A DNA stretch of 64,000 nt from the NCBI GenBank assembly GCA_039654915.1, contig CM077599.1, forward strand, positions 10,790,501 to 10,854,500, read 5' to 3'. Position 1 is the stretch's first letter. The number at the start of each line of letters is the position of its first letter. This DNA comes from Aquilaria yunnanensis. Lineage: Eukaryota > Streptophyta > Magnoliopsida > Malvales > Thymelaeaceae. Below the pieces are notes generated by a model. That model saw only the letters and a list, made by a program, of their open reading frames with translations. It did no database searches and was not told the origin of the DNA. Positions 23,570-36,020 of the stretch are shown here, piece after piece. A program made the position numbers and the translations under genes.

Positions 23570-24186
23570 AAAGTAATTTGTTTGGAAAGGGCCTGCTTAA
23601 TAATACATTGTTAAGTAAAATATCTAACTCCTGTAATTCTCCCTCTGTACGCTTCCTAGGTGGTCTAACCTAAAGCTATCTTCAGACCCATGCATTCCCC
23701 TCCCAAAATTCCAAATTAGAAATTTTGCAGTCTAGATTCAAGGTAAACCTATGCAACCTAGGGAATTTTAAGGAGAAAGGCTAACTACCTACCCATAGCC
23801 TCAATACTTCCCCCATTACCAACTTTCTAATATGAACAATCATCTACATTAATACCCTTATTGTGAAAACTAAAGAAAATGCCTGCAATACTCCCCATAT
23901 TAATGTGGAAGACAAACTCCCCAAACCCCCCTCCTTAGCATAAATAGAACAAATTATTTTTCCTCCACAATAACCCATTTTCTTGCTTGAACCTCCATCA
24001 CCACTTAGCTAGAAAAGCTAGATTTTTCCCTCTAAACTCCCCATACTAAACCCCCCCCCCCAAAACTTTGTCAACAACCACCTTATTTCATAAAACCTTG
24101 TGCACTTTCATATCCTCTACAAAGCCCCTTGGAGGAAATTGTTGTGCAAAGATTCCATATCTCTCAACACTCCAGTAGGGCAATGA
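23570..24186. other. Intergenic, no gene seen
   Basis: C-rich, A-rich plus strand with a poly(C) run at about 24052-24061. No open frame or RNA signature is supported. Confidence 0.5.
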
Positions 24187-24286
24187 CATAACTAGAAAAA
24201 GGTAATTTAGTGACGGCTAAAAACTGTCACTAATTAGTGACGACAAATAGTTGCTAAAAGTCCGGCAACATTTTAGTGAAGGCTAG

Positions 24287-25133
24287 TAGGGGTGAAAGTT
24301 TTGGTTTTGGGTCAAATTCAGGCCGAAACCTAAAATAAATACACTCTCTCATGATCCAAAAAATCAACCCGAACCAACCCAGAATTGAGGGAAAACTGAA
24401 TCGATTCTAACCTGAAAATTTAGGGTTAGGGTCAAGTTAGATCCGCTTTACCCGATACTAAATCACCGGCAGCCATTTCCTCAGCTGCGAAGGGTGAAGG
24501 AAAACTCGAAGGGTGACGAATGGATGGTGCAGAGGACGATGACACAATGAACTGACGATGAGACGAAGGATGGACGACGATGAAATAGAGGAACGATGCG
24601 GAGGATGACGATGCGATGAACGGACAACACGAAGGACGATGATGAAAGGACAACGAATAGGGGCGTGTGTGAGGACAACGACTGAGGCAGGATGGCGACG
24701 CTAGGGAGATTTAGAAGGCAGGCAGAAGAAATAGGGAGACAGACGAAAGTGATGAAATAGAAGAAGAAGAAAAACGTGAAGTGAGGAGGGATACAGACAC
24801 AGGAGGCAGCTAAACTAGGTTAGTTAGTTAAGGTTAAAGAATTGGGTTGGGCTGGGGGTTTTTATTGGGTAGGGAGTTAGTTTAACGTTGGGCTGAAATG
24901 GGTTGGGCTAGGGATTTAAAGAGTTGGTGGCATGGAAATGGGCTGGGTTAGGGATTTTTGGATGGATTCGGGTTGGAACCGAACCAATCCAATTTGTTTT
25001 TTCTTTCGTACCGTGTCGGGTTCAGGTCAACCCGAATATCACATTTCCTTCTTTATAACCCGACCCTAACCTGATATTTTCAGATCGGGTTTCGAGTCGG
25101 ACATCAGGTTAAGGCCATTTTCTTACACCCTTA
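24287..25133. mobile_element. hAT-like non-autonomous element, copy A
   Basis: The ends read TAGGGGTGAAAGTTTTGG and, from the right on the minus strand, TAAGGGTGTAAGAAAATGG, the TAGGGGTGTAA type seen in plant hAT derivatives. The flanks carry an 8-bp repeat, aaggctag (24279-24286) and aaaactag (25134-25141), 6 of 8 matching. The subterminal regions are full of 'gggttgg' and 'aacccgaa' words. The core (24440-24800) is GC-richer with low-complexity 'gacgatgaga' repeats and yields only a spurious Ser-rich minus-strand frame. Confidence 0.65.
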
Positions 25134-26204
25134 AAAACTAGTCATCGCTAAGCTCAGGCAACATCTTAGTGATGGCTTATTGTCACTAGTTTAGCAATAG
25201 CTATCCGTCGCTAAGTTTGGCGATGGCTAACCATCTCTAATTGGCTATGGACTAGTAACAGTTAGTCGTCACTAAATTAAGGTGAGAGTTAGTAATGACC
25301 CATCCTCGCTAACTTGCCAGGGACAAGCGACGACTAAGCATCACTAAGTTATCAATAGAATTAGCGATGATTTGATCTTGCTAACTGGCCATGGACTAGT
25401 GACTTCTAGCCGTTGCTAAATTATGGCCAGAGTTAGTGATGACCTACCCTTGCTAACTGGTTATAGACTAGTGATGCCTAACGGTTATTAAGTTATGAAT
25501 AGAAGTAGTGATGATTAACTGTTACTAAGTTATGAGTAGAGGTTTTGACGACTTACCTTCGCTAATTCGTAGGGCTAAATTAACCCGAGCTTCACTTAGA
25601 GGACTAAAATGTCTGATTTCATAAATTTGAAGGACCATTAAGACACTTAAACCTTTTTCTTAATTTTTGTCCAAGTTTAGAGAAGGCTGGCCGTCACTTG
25701 CTTCGAGCATTGTTTGCGATAACTTGCCTTTAGTAATTTCATTAAAAAACCTTAAAAGGCTAAGAAAATGAGGAGATGCGGCTGAACTTCTCAAACCTTT
25801 ATTTCCATCCAGTGAGCGTTGGTTGAAGAGCTTATAGTGTGTGCTCATCAAGCGGCCTATTTGTTCTCTTTTGCATGATTTCGTTGCCTGATTTCTCGAG
25901 TTAGGGTTTATCGATTCTAGTTTTTTTAAATTGGAAATTTTATAAGGTTGCAATTTTACCCTTATTTGTTTCATTGATAATTTCTTCTTTTTCCTCTTTG
26001 CTTGTTCCTCATTGATGTAATTAGATTAGCTAGGGTCAAATTGACATGGCTTGTTGTTCCTCTTGACGAGTTAATCTGTTTTTGCCTTCTATTTGTGAAC
26101 TGATACCCCAACTAGGATCAGGTTTAGATAGTTTTCTTTGTTTCTTGTTTAGCCTTTATCTGGTTTTTCAATCTATTCTTCCTCTGTTCATTTCTTCATT
26201 CTGA

Positions 26205-26519
26205 GTGGGCTTTATTGTCCCTTGTTGCATCTTTGTGTTGGTTATTTTTTTTTTGTTTAGTAAATATGAAAGTATAATCCAAGATAGGAGGTTCAAATTT
26301 TCAATTGGTTTGTGTAGTTGGTGTTCAACTATTGTTGTTATTCATTTAACGGATGCTGAGTGGTTTCAGTTTAAGGCTTTCATTATTGGACGCTGCCATT
26401 TATTTGTTCATGGTGATACTTCATATACAGAAGATGAAAAACCTGATATGATTCACAATGCTTATAATATCAACACCACTCATGCAAGGATAATTTCGAT
26501 CACATTCTTTCCCTTCTAA
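26205..26519 (+). other. Coding-like fragment, unidentified
   Basis: A 104-codon open stretch without an ATG start. Its middle (about 26350-26480) has balanced composition and includes the words DAEWFQFKAF and HGDTSYTEDEKP, which look like real protein sequence more than AT-rich noise. It lies inside the presumed CACTA element and could be an exon remnant of a captured gene or of the element's own gene. I do not recognise the family. Confidence 0.25.
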
Positions 26520-26778
26520 ATCATTGTTACCTTCTTCATTAATATTGATTTAAGGACACTAACTCTTTTATCTCATTGCGGTAAATGATGATGTCCTCAT
26601 TTCAAGTTTCAATTTTGTGTGTGAGATACTCTATTAATTACTTTACCTGTTATCTTTTTTTTGCTCTTATAACCTCCTGTTTTTGGCTCAGTAGATACAG
26701 ATTCACTAAGTGGGAAAGTAATAAGTGGGTGGAAACCTTTACCACTTTATGTTGCTTTTCTTTCTTAAAGGAATTAGT

Positions 26779-27590
26779 ATTGGCTAATGGGCCGAGTTGA
26801 CCCACCCCCGACCCGGGCCTGACTCGGGTCAAACTAGGCCCGGCAGGGTCAAATGCAGGCTTGGCCCAGCATGGATAAGGCTCGGAGGGTGGCGGGGCGA
26901 ACATGGTCCTAGAAGAAATAGGAAGTCCAAACTAGCACGGCCCGGCCCAACTCGCCGTTCAACCTGGCCCGCCCTGGCCTGGCCCACAACTTGCCCAGGC
27001 CAGGCCGGGTCGAGCATTTCCAAAAATCTGTTGAGTTTTCAAAAATTTTTAAAAAATGGGAAAATGGCAGCCAGCCCCCCTTAACAGCTCTAGACTATTT
27101 TTTTTTTACCCTAAAGTTTTTACTTTCACTCAACAGCCACTAATGGCTAGTTTTTTAGGGCTTTTTGGGCAAAACCAAAATTTTCTTCCCCTATAAATAG
27201 CTAGCCTCCTTCCCACACATCCTCACACCAATCCTCTCTTCTTCAATCCCCTACAATATTCTCTCATTCTTAATTTCTTTAATTATTCCCTTCAATTATT
27301 ACGTTCCAAATTACGTAAGTGTCGTTTGGCTTTTTCATTAATAAAAATAACATCGGCGGTGGTGTTTCTTCTTAAAAAATATATATTTCATAAAATTACC
27401 ATTTAAAGAATGATTGCAAACATATTAAAACACATTTTTCATTAATCGCACAAAATCGGCCCAGCTCGGACCTGCCCCGCCCCAACCTGGGCTCGGGTCT
27501 AACCCGGCCCAAGCCCACCCTGCTTTGATGCGAGTTGTGCCCGGGACCAGAAAAGCAAATCCCGGCCGGGCCGAGTTGGCCCACTGACCA
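26779..27590. mobile_element. hAT-like deletion derivative with promoter-like core
   Basis: Both ends are very GC-rich and mirror each other: ggctaatgggccgagttg on the left and, on the minus strand, ggtcagtgggccaactcgg on the right, each followed by repeated 'ggcccgg/cccgggc' words. The core contains CCCTATAAATAGCTAGCC (27189-27206), then a C/T-rich 5'-leader-like stretch. Ac-like hAT elements in plants often carry a TATA box and leader behind a GC-rich end, so this looks like such an end with the transposase deleted. The superfamily is inference; no 8-bp duplication was found. Confidence 0.5.
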
Positions 27591-29509
27591 CCATTAAAAG
27601 GAATCATCCCACACACATACACATATTAAAGGCACATGTTTGTGGGAATAATTGTACACCCATTATATTTTTTTTGTTATGAAGCTCATGAATGTTGCCT
27701 AATTTGCGTAGAAATTGTGACGTGAAGTTACTTTGACTAGAAATTGTTGATGCATTTTATACAAGGCCGAGGTACTTAAAGCTCTTGCTTTGCAAATGAC
27801 ACAACTTTGCCATCAAACAGTTACAAGTGGATGCATATGAGAAAATTGAAATAGGTATGTTTTATTTATTTTTTTTTCTTTTTTAAGAAAATCAATATTA
27901 GGTTGAGACATGATTTTGGTAGCCATTCAATGGTAGTTCATTTCTTTAAGTTCATACTTTTGGATATATTATGAGATAATGAGAAAAATCTACATGGTAA
28001 TTGGTACATATGGGTGGCAAGCCTATTTTTTCTTCATTTGAGATCAGGTTTTTGTTTTAACTAAGTTTTTATTGATATAATTGTCTTTTATGTTTCTATT
28101 GATATAATTGTCTTTTGCCTCCATGTAACACTATAGAAATAAATCCCCGCATAAAAGTTTAGCTGCTTAAGTTGCTTTAATGCCAACCGAATTGGCTCTT
28201 AGTTTGACATAGTCTTTCTTTTATCTCGTAATCATTTCTTTTTTTTGCTTCATCTATCCATTCTACTACTAATTTTTTTTCTTTGGTTATTCATGTTCTT
28301 TCTTTTTCTCCATGTTACATTCCTCTCTATTTATTGTTCATGTCTTTTTCTCATTTTGTAGCTTGCTAGCTTTTTTTTTTCATATGAGGTTGAGTTGGCT
28401 TCTTTGTGTTGCTCATGTGCTGGACCTGTTAGTGCTCTCAAGTTTGTTTATGTGTGGAACTAGGATTTTACACTATTACTACAAAATTAACAATTTAGTT
28501 CGATGACTTAGTGGCTAGCACTGTGATATATCTTGAAGTATACAATTGTGACGTTTGTTATAAAAAAGGCTTGTAACATGACTTAGGCATGTGTCTCCAA
28601 CTCCAATAATAAATGTATACATTCTGCACACTTATCATATGTACATATGTTTATGATGCATAATGGAAATGAAACCCACTGCAATGCGTGGGCCTCTTTC
28701 CTAGTGGTTTTGTCAAGTTTTTGTCCACTTATTTTTTAACTGTGTTTCTTTGGTTTTGACGTTTTTGTAGCTACCAAAATGACAACATATGAAGTGCACT
28801 AAAGAGACGTCATGAACTACTTAAAATCAACTACTGTATATGATTTAGACTTAGATTTCGGTTGTATAAAAGACCTAAAGTAGATGTTATGCACTCTTAG
28901 TATATATATGTTCTAATGTATAATCGAAATAGATCCCTGCTACAATATGCGAGCTCTTTTTTTAGTGTATATATGATCTTTTATATGTTTTGTATGACTT
29001 GATTGTTAAATGATATTTGTTGATGTACTTTGTATTTGTGGATACATGTAATTTGCCTATATTTTTAAATTTTTGAATTGTAAGAAGCAAAACAACATGG
29101 CAATATATGTAGGATTAAGAAAGATATATATTAGTGATGGCTTGTTGTCACTAAAAATGGTCATTAACTAGTGAATGCCAACCATCATTAATTTAGAGAT
29201 GGCCAGCTTTTGCTAAATTAGTAACGATTAGCCTTCGCTAATTTTAGCAAAACTTAGCTGTCGTTAACTTACCGGTAACATACCTATGTTGGAAAATTAG
29301 TAACTGCATCATTGCAAAGGATAGCTATCATTAGTTAGCAACGGTAGCTGTCGCTAAGTTATTAGCGGCAAGTGAATTAGCCACGGTACATTTAGCGATA
29401 GCTTGCCGTCACTACAGCTAATTTAGTAGCAACTAGTTGTTACTAATAACCGTTACTAAAATCCCGTTTTTTAATAGTGTGAAACGGTGATAAGTCAAAT
29501 AATGACAAG

Positions 29510-30150
29510 CTTTAGAGGCAAGATTTTATAAGGGTTAATCTTGCACCTGCAGACATTGATTTCATTTTCCAGCAAGGATCAAATGAGGCATCCTCCTCAT
29601 AGATTCACCTATTGGTAAACCAAGGTAGGTGAATGGGATGGAGCCAACCTGACATCCCACTGGCTAGGAAAATCTTTGCAGCTTAAAGGCAGACACATTC
29701 AACCCCATCAAACAACTCTTTGAGAAGTTAAATTTTAGCATTGATATGATATGAAAGTAATTGAGAACTCTACGAGAATTCAAGATATTCTGCTCATCCC
29801 ACACCCAAAGGAGAGGTGTATCATCAGCGAATTGTAAGTGTGTGACCTCAATTTCATCTCTGCCTAACTTAATCCCTTTTAAGTCACCACAGATAGATGC
29901 ATGCTCAGTGAAATAGTGAAGTGCCCTTGTAGCTATCAAGGATTAAAAAAAGGGAGGGGGTCTCCCTATTTAAGACCCTTTTCCATCTTGAATTCAGGCG
30001 TAGGAGAACCATTAACCAGTATAAAAACTGAAGCAAAGAACAAGCTTCCTTTCACCAAGTATTTTATTTTATGTTTTCTCGTACAGGGAATCATTTTAAA
30101 CAAGCAGTGCATATTACAAGATTAACCCCCTTTGTTCCATAGACATTAGC
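29510..30150 (-). pseudogene. Decayed LINE reverse transcriptase fragment
   Basis: The minus strand encodes pieces of a plant L1-type LINE reverse transcriptase. At about 29985-30020 is 'VNGSPTPEFKMEKG', followed by an altered '(R)QGDPL.FF' motif interrupted by a stop. At about 29830-29860 is HLQFADD, where the catalytic FADD-type aspartates are preserved. Further on come FSKSCLMG and, after a frameshift, a degraded 'YLGLPIG' region near 29580-29620. Several frameshifts and stops prevent function. The order on the minus strand is normal. No poly(A) tail or target duplication remains visible, so the insertion is old. Confidence 0.8.
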
Positions 30151-31012
30151 AACTTAATGAACTCGTCCATAAGGTTAACCCTTTTCTCCACAGTCTTCAC
30201 CACAACAAAAAAGGCTACAATTGCACTTGTTCGTCTGAAATTAATTGCAACATGCATATTCTAATTTAGGTGATCCCAAATCTTTACAATATTTTCATAT
30301 TTAGTATATTAATTACATATATTATCTTTCAAACTATAATTTCAATATTTTTTCATCTTTTTAATTTATGTGTAAAAAAGCGAAAATAGCATATAAAGTT
30401 TATCATCTTTTTTAGTTTCGATTTCAAATCTAAATATTTCAACGTTCAAGATAGAGGAAGTATTACAGTGTGTCCTTTTATTCTTAGTGTTATACTAATA
30501 TATTCCATAAAGGCAATGAGTGGTTTTTCGAGGAAATTATATAGTATTCTCTTATTAGTAATATACTAATCCCAATGATTAGAGATTTATTAATATATCC
30601 CGTACCTAAAGTCAAGTGGAAAAGATCGCCAAGAGACAAGGAACGGCCCCGCATATCTTATTTTGTGTTAGTAAGATCATATGATATTGATACGTATTGG
30701 TAGCTTCCACTTCACTTTCCTACACGTTAGAGGTTGCCTTCTCCTAATGCTATAGACAGTTAGTACCACACTTTTTTTATTTTAATCTAAAAGTAAAGTT
30801 ATTTGAAAGTTAATATATATTTTATTTAGCCAATAATAGCCTGAAACTATTTTCTTTTTGTGAGTAATAAATTTTTATGATTTTTCATTACCTAGCTTAA
30901 AAAAATAAAAGTAATAAAGATACTTATTTTATATTAAAATTATTTTACAATTCATTTTAAAAGCTAATAATAGCTTGAAACTATTTTTTTTTTTCATTTT
31001 TGAATGTCATGT
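30151..31012. other. Intergenic, AT-rich, no gene seen
   Basis: AT-rich spacer. A short motif, 'aataatagcctgaaactattttct', occurs twice (near 30832 and 30967), suggesting a small local duplication. No gene is supported. Confidence 0.45.
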
Positions 31013-31543
31013 GAGTAAATTGCATGGATTATTCCTAACTTCTAATCATTATTTAATTTCGGTCCCTAAACTATTAAATATTTTATTGTGGTCTTAAACC
31101 TATTTAAATTTGTTCATTTTATTCCCTTTCAAGATGAACCCCACTAACTTAAAATAATTGTCTAACACAAAATTTTTAAATTTTAATTTCAATATTCAAT
31201 AACCATCTTTTAGTTAATTTAAATTGTTTAATAATTTTTTACAGGAATAGACAATTAAATATATATTTTTTATTTTAAATTTCAATTTACAGAAAAAAAA
31301 TGATTTAAATTATTCACTGACTATGAAGAAATTATGATAAAGACTGAATTTATTATAAGACACTTATTGAACAGTTTAAATGATAACCTAAAAAGTTCTT
31401 ATAATATAAATTTAACAGTATTCGTTAAGTGGGGACAAAAATGAAAATTTTTTAATAGATTTAGGTCTAAAATTAAATGTTCTTAATAGGTTCAAGACTA
31501 AAACATGCAATTAATCGGTTAAGAATTATCCACACAATTACTC
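31013..31543. mobile_element. TIR element, about 530 bp
   Basis: The left end reads gagtaaattgcatggattat and the right end, on the minus strand, gagtaattgtgtggataatt. The arms continue as 'tcctaacttctaat/tcttaaccgattaat' and both contain 'ggtc..aa.ct' blocks. The core is AT-rich and non-coding. Confidence 0.6.
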
Positions 31544-31594
31544 AATCTTCTTTACAGATTAGGTTTTGTATACGTTTGGCTCAAGTGTGATCCA

Positions 31595-32570
31595 TTTTTC
31601 TTTTATCAGTTTTTTTATAAGTTCTTATTTATTATTTTATCAAAATTGTTTCTTACTATTTTGCATCCTAGCTTGACTTCTTCTAAATAAATTTTGTTTG
31701 AATTTTTTCTTTTTTGCATATATAAATTAGTGTAAAATATGTGACATAAATGAGTTTGTTACTCCTTCTATGTTAGAAAGGATGAAACATATTCCCTCCT
31801 TTTTTAGAAACCTTTAACATCTAATTTACCTTACTACTCCCATCTAAACTTTTACTACATAAAATCAAAAAGGAATCTTCATTAAAACTCTTACTATGAA
31901 AAAATGCTAAAACAATTATTGTTAATCATTACTTAAAATCTCACCATACATAACCCAAAAATGATTTTTTAATTTTAGTTTTAAGCCCAAAAATGGAAAA
32001 AAAAATATATATCATAAAGTACATACATACCATAATATCCATACCAAGGGAAATGCATCATTTATGGATGAAGTATTTTTTTATTAGTTTTCATTTCTTC
32101 CTTATAAGTAATTGTTAGATTTTTTAGAGAAATTAATTGTTCTGTTGTGAGTATCTATTCATTCTTTTAGAGAAACTAATTGTTCTTTTACCACTAACTA
32201 TCTATTTCTTTGACTCAATGAGTTGCTTAGTCTTGTATTCGTTGATAAGTTTGAAGAAATTGATGGAAAAAAATAAATAATTTTCAGATAAAATTATAAT
32301 AATATGAAAAACAAAAATGAAACAAAAGAGAAAGAGAAAAGGTCAAAAATGAAACAAAAATACCGGTAGGAAGGTCAAAAATAAAAACAATGAAGAAAAA
32401 GCTATGAAATTAAAACGTGAGAAATTTAAAAAAATGAAAAAATATTAGAAGTGAAAAAAATAACAAAAGCACCAAAAAGGAACATAAGCAAAAAATTTTA
32501 AAAAAATATATAAAACTTAGGGAAAAAGTGGTAAAGTCAGAAAAAATAGAATAAAAAATTGGGTTTATTA
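31595..32570. repeat. T-rich/A-rich foldback-like repeat, copy 3
   Basis: T-rich arm with 'ttcttttagagaaactaattgttcttttacc' words and the core 'tttgactcaatgagttgctt', then an A-rich arm from about 32255 to 32560, in the same order as copies 1 and 2. A Stowaway-like MITE (31762-32073) interrupts it. Confidence 0.5.
31762..32073. mobile_element. Stowaway-like MITE
   Basis: The left end, after TA (31760-31761), reads CTCCTTCTATGTTAGAAAGG. The right end, on the minus strand, reads CTTCATCCATAAATGATGCA and is followed by TA (32074-32075). The interior, with 'ttaaaactcttactatga' and similar words, resembles that of the 18374-18726 element. No coding capacity. Confidence 0.65.
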
Positions 32571-32806
32571 GCTCGAATGCTTATCCAGTTAAATTTCACC
32601 CAGTCGTACCACTTACTATGCCAAATGCAGAGAAATAACATATTTGAATTAACTATTAGGTGTGTTCCAGCTCACATATGATCGAAGCGTACACAAGATT
32701 CTCCTAGTTTGAGTGAGGTGTTTTGGGTTTTAACTTGAAGAGAAAAATAGAATAAACTTACTTTGTATGTAGCAAATAAAGATTTGGTAATAAATTCTGA
32801 TGGCAG

Positions 32807-34345
32807 AGTCTACTGGGGGTACCCTATCTTATTTTCATGTCCTAACTATATGCCAAACCTTTAAATTTGTCTCATCAAACTACATAAACTCATATAGTAC
32901 ATCTCTATTGGATACATTTAGTCAATTTTAGAGTTAAATTTAATGAAATTGTTGGTGTAGTATTAATTAACTCTAAAATAAATTTAAAACCAATTTTGGT
33001 CCTTCAACTACTCCTAAGATTCAACTAAAACCCAAATCTTAAATTTCATAAATTTTATCTCATCTTCAAAATCTTAATTTATGAGATTCAACCAAAACCA
33101 AGTCCTTCTATCATCCTAGCTCCCTATACCTAAAATAGCCATCACCGTCGCCTCTATAATTGCCATCGTAGCTGCCAAGTCCATGCACTCCTCAACTATA
33201 TCCTCCATTGCAGCCACCTAGGGGCAAAACTAAAGAGGGCCTAGTAAGGGCCCGCACCTCACTAAAATTGTTTAATACCTAAATTTTTTTTAGAATTTAA
33301 AGGTAAATGCATTCTAGTTCCTTCTTAAAATTGATCGAATTCCTTCAAATGGACTATAGTTTAGAAATTTTTTTTGTTTTAGCCCTTTTAAAAACAAAAA
33401 AACCTGGGACCACCATTGCCACCTCTACCTTTAGAATCGTAGCCACCATCTATTACCCTTATCGTGCCTAAATTGATAGCCATGGTACCACCACCGCTGT
33501 TGACTAGATACAACAACTCGGTTAAAAGATCTATTATCACCTAGATCAATGTTAGCTTTGTTAATTTTCATTTTTAGTAAGCTGTATTTCCCCCAATTAT
33601 GGAATTTTCTCCTCATCTCATGGACTTTGAAATGCTTCATTGAATGGATTTACTTGTTACTACTTATTTGCCAATCTTGTCACCTCTAAGTTTGCTGTCC
33701 ATTTTTGGGATTTTAATTTCATTTCCCTTCGTTTTATCTTTTCTCATTCCATTTTCCCTTTCTTCTTCATGTTCTTGTTTGTTCTATAAGTTCTATAAAG
33801 AACTCTTTCACGGTTATGTGCTTGAGGATGTTTTTCACTTGTCCAATTGCCTCACTTACCCTTCAATAAGTTGCCCATTTTCGTTTGATTCATTAGAAAA
33901 TTTCTTTTGAATCTGGTTTTTTCGGGAACATAATCCATCAAACCTAAAAATACAAGAAAGATTATTGTTGGATCATTCAAGTTCTATTATCACCAGTGAC
34001 ACTAAAACGAAAGGGGGAAGGTTGTTCACGACCCAACCGTGCCAATGCTCGTCCTCGATTCCCTAATCTCTAAAAGTCCCATGGCCATTTTGTAGTTTTC
34101 ATAAATTAAGGTTCAAAATTAGTAATTGGGAAAGTTTGAGGACCAAAGTTTTTTTAAAAATTTATTTCAGTGTTATTTAATGTTATGTCGGTATTTTCCA
34201 TCTAGGTTAATGGTAAAATTGAAGAAAAGTACCCAATTAGGACGCTCTATATGAGTTAGTTTATGTAATTTGATAAGACAAATCTAAAGGTTGTTTGATA
34301 CCCACTTAGGATATGAAAGTAAGTAAATGTACCACGATGGACTTG
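32807..34345. mobile_element. Long-TIR element, same family as 18861-20215
   Basis: The left arm (about 32807-32960) aligns with the reverse complement of the right arm (about 34180-34345). They share 'ttattttcatgtcct/ttactttcatatcct', 'aaatttgtctcatcaaa/agatttgtcttatcaaa', 'ctacataaactcatata/ttacataaactaactcatata' and 'ttaattttaccattaa'-like stretches. The core (33100-34080) is more balanced, with short unidentified open frames (33431-33640 minus, 33644-33910 plus). Non-autonomous; the ends are approximate. Confidence 0.65.
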
Positions 34346-34560
34346 ATCCTAATCTCTGAATACCGAGTAACGAGTATCGAGTATCGACCCTAAACACAAT
34401 ATGGTGCAACTGCCAATTTCTAGCTTTCGATCTTTTTCCAATTAACCTCATCAAAAAACCTTCGTAGCCAGCCTAATGAAAAAAATCCTAGAGTAGATAG
34501 CATGTTGTGTTCAACCCTTTGGCATCGTAACTGTGATCTTCTATGTTCATAGTAAGTTTC

Positions 34561-34911
34561 GAGCCAATTTTTTTAAGTTAAGTTCACTTAATTTAAAATT
34601 ATTTATTTATTTTTTTACATTTTCTTCCCAAAACCAAATTTATTTGAAAACCAATATTATGTAGATGCTAAGATTTAATAATCTCTTAGAATGTAAATTT
34701 TCACGATGTTATTAAATTTTTATGAATTTTTCTATTTTTAGGAATTAGAAAAGAAAAATATATAAAAATTTAATAAAATGATAAAGAATTTTATTTTCAA
34801 TAGATTATTACATATATGTTGGTGCTATTAAATAAAATTAGTTTTGCACAAAAAATGTAATAAAAAAAACTATTTTAGAATAAGTTGACTTAAGTTAAAA
34901 TGAATTGACTC
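34561..34911. mobile_element. Palindromic MITE, copy 3
   Basis: It opens with gagccaatttttttaagtta and closes with taagttaaaatgaattgactc, so the ends are inverted repeats of each other. Internally 'aaccaatattatgtagatgc' is answered by 'acatatatgttggtgct'. It is the best-bounded member of the family. Confidence 0.65.
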
Positions 34912-36020
34912 ACATTTTTAATGTTCAGAAATTTATATTTTTTCTCATTCTTTTTAAAATGAATTGACTCACTTTAAGTTCTTAATTTGAACTACTTAGT
35001 GAATATATTTTTATAATTTCAAGTTGTCTGTATCTTTTTACAATTAATTTACATTTAGAAAATAATTTAATACAAAGAGGAGACATGATACTTTAAAATC
35101 TTAATTAATTACGACAGTTAAAAATTACTTATGGGAAATTATTAGAGAATTTAAGTTAAGATTTTAAAATTTGTTATAGATGTAAAAGAAAATAGGCAGA
35201 ATGTGTAGATTTTTAAACTTAAAAATATAACTTGCAATTTGGAACCTATAATTTATCCACTTAATTAGCCTTTTTTCTTTCCATTCTCTATTGAAAAGGT
35301 TGGCTTAGGTAGGACTTATTACTTCTCCTTTGGGGTTAAGATCAATCTCATGTTTGATATAAAACAGGTTCAATCTATATAGCCATTCAATTTCTTTGTG
35401 AATGCAGCCACACACTAGTGCTTATATAACTACTTTCACATACATGTTATCATTAGCTGCAAACAATAGGAGGGAATGCATAGGATTGAGTAGATCAGGT
35501 CAGGTTTATGTCAAGCCATTTAGGTTCGGGTTTAATTTGATTTGCATGAATTCAGGTTCAGGTTAGATTATTTGGATTCAGGTTGGTTTTAGGTTAAGTT
35601 GCCTTTGGGTTTATGTCAGGTCTATTTGGTTTGGCTTCAATGCAGGTCCAGTCAAATTTAGTCTCAGGTAATTTCAGGTCGTGTTTCAGGTCAGATTCGG
35701 GTTGACCTTCGAGATCACTCAAGCTACTCTTACATAAGCCGAAATGAATGAATTGATTCAAATTTTTTATTCAATTTTTGTTAAAAATGATATTAAATAA
35801 TCCAATTTTTTGTAGAATTTAATTTAAGTTAATTTTTATTTCCTCAGTATGTTTAATTAAAAAATTATAAAAATTTTCTTCACTATAGTTTATTACATAT
35901 TTAGGTTATTTAATATTGTTGGTAACATTTTATAATACTTGATTGTTTTACTAGACTCATACTCTTTAGCTATCACTACACAAGCTACCTAGACCCTCAA
36001 CTAACTATCATCTAGGCATA
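34912..36020. other. Intergenic with a GGTCAGG-rich block
   Basis: AT-rich spacer. Positions 35485-35710 repeat 'ggttcaggt', 'ggtcaggt' and 'ttaggttcggg' words many times. A similar block in the same orientation lies at 37625-37885. They may be subterminal remnants of one larger hAT-like element around the 36021 insertion, but I could not pair the termini. Confidence 0.4.

Larger units (their letters stand above)
24190..29479. mobile_element. Probable CACTA-type element broken by two insertions
   Basis: The right end, on the minus strand, reads CACTATTAAAAAACGGG. The left end reads aactagaaaaaggtaattta, which fits CACTA if the first C has mutated. Both ends carry dense subterminal repeats of the 'tagtgacggctaa' and 'gtcgctaa' kind, at 24210-24280 plus 25134-25570 on the left and 29130-29465 on the right. 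This is a hallmark of CACTA elements and the best evidence that the ends belong together. Two hAT-like insertions (24287-25133, 26779-27590) account for about 1.7 kb. No 3-bp duplication matches (cat versus tga). The remaining core (25600-29120) has no recognisable transposase. Confidence 0.6.

Noticed and set aside
26650..27084. Overlapping open frames on both strands, Pro/Gly/Arg-rich
   Set aside because: Produced by the GC-rich, self-complementary end of the hAT-like element.
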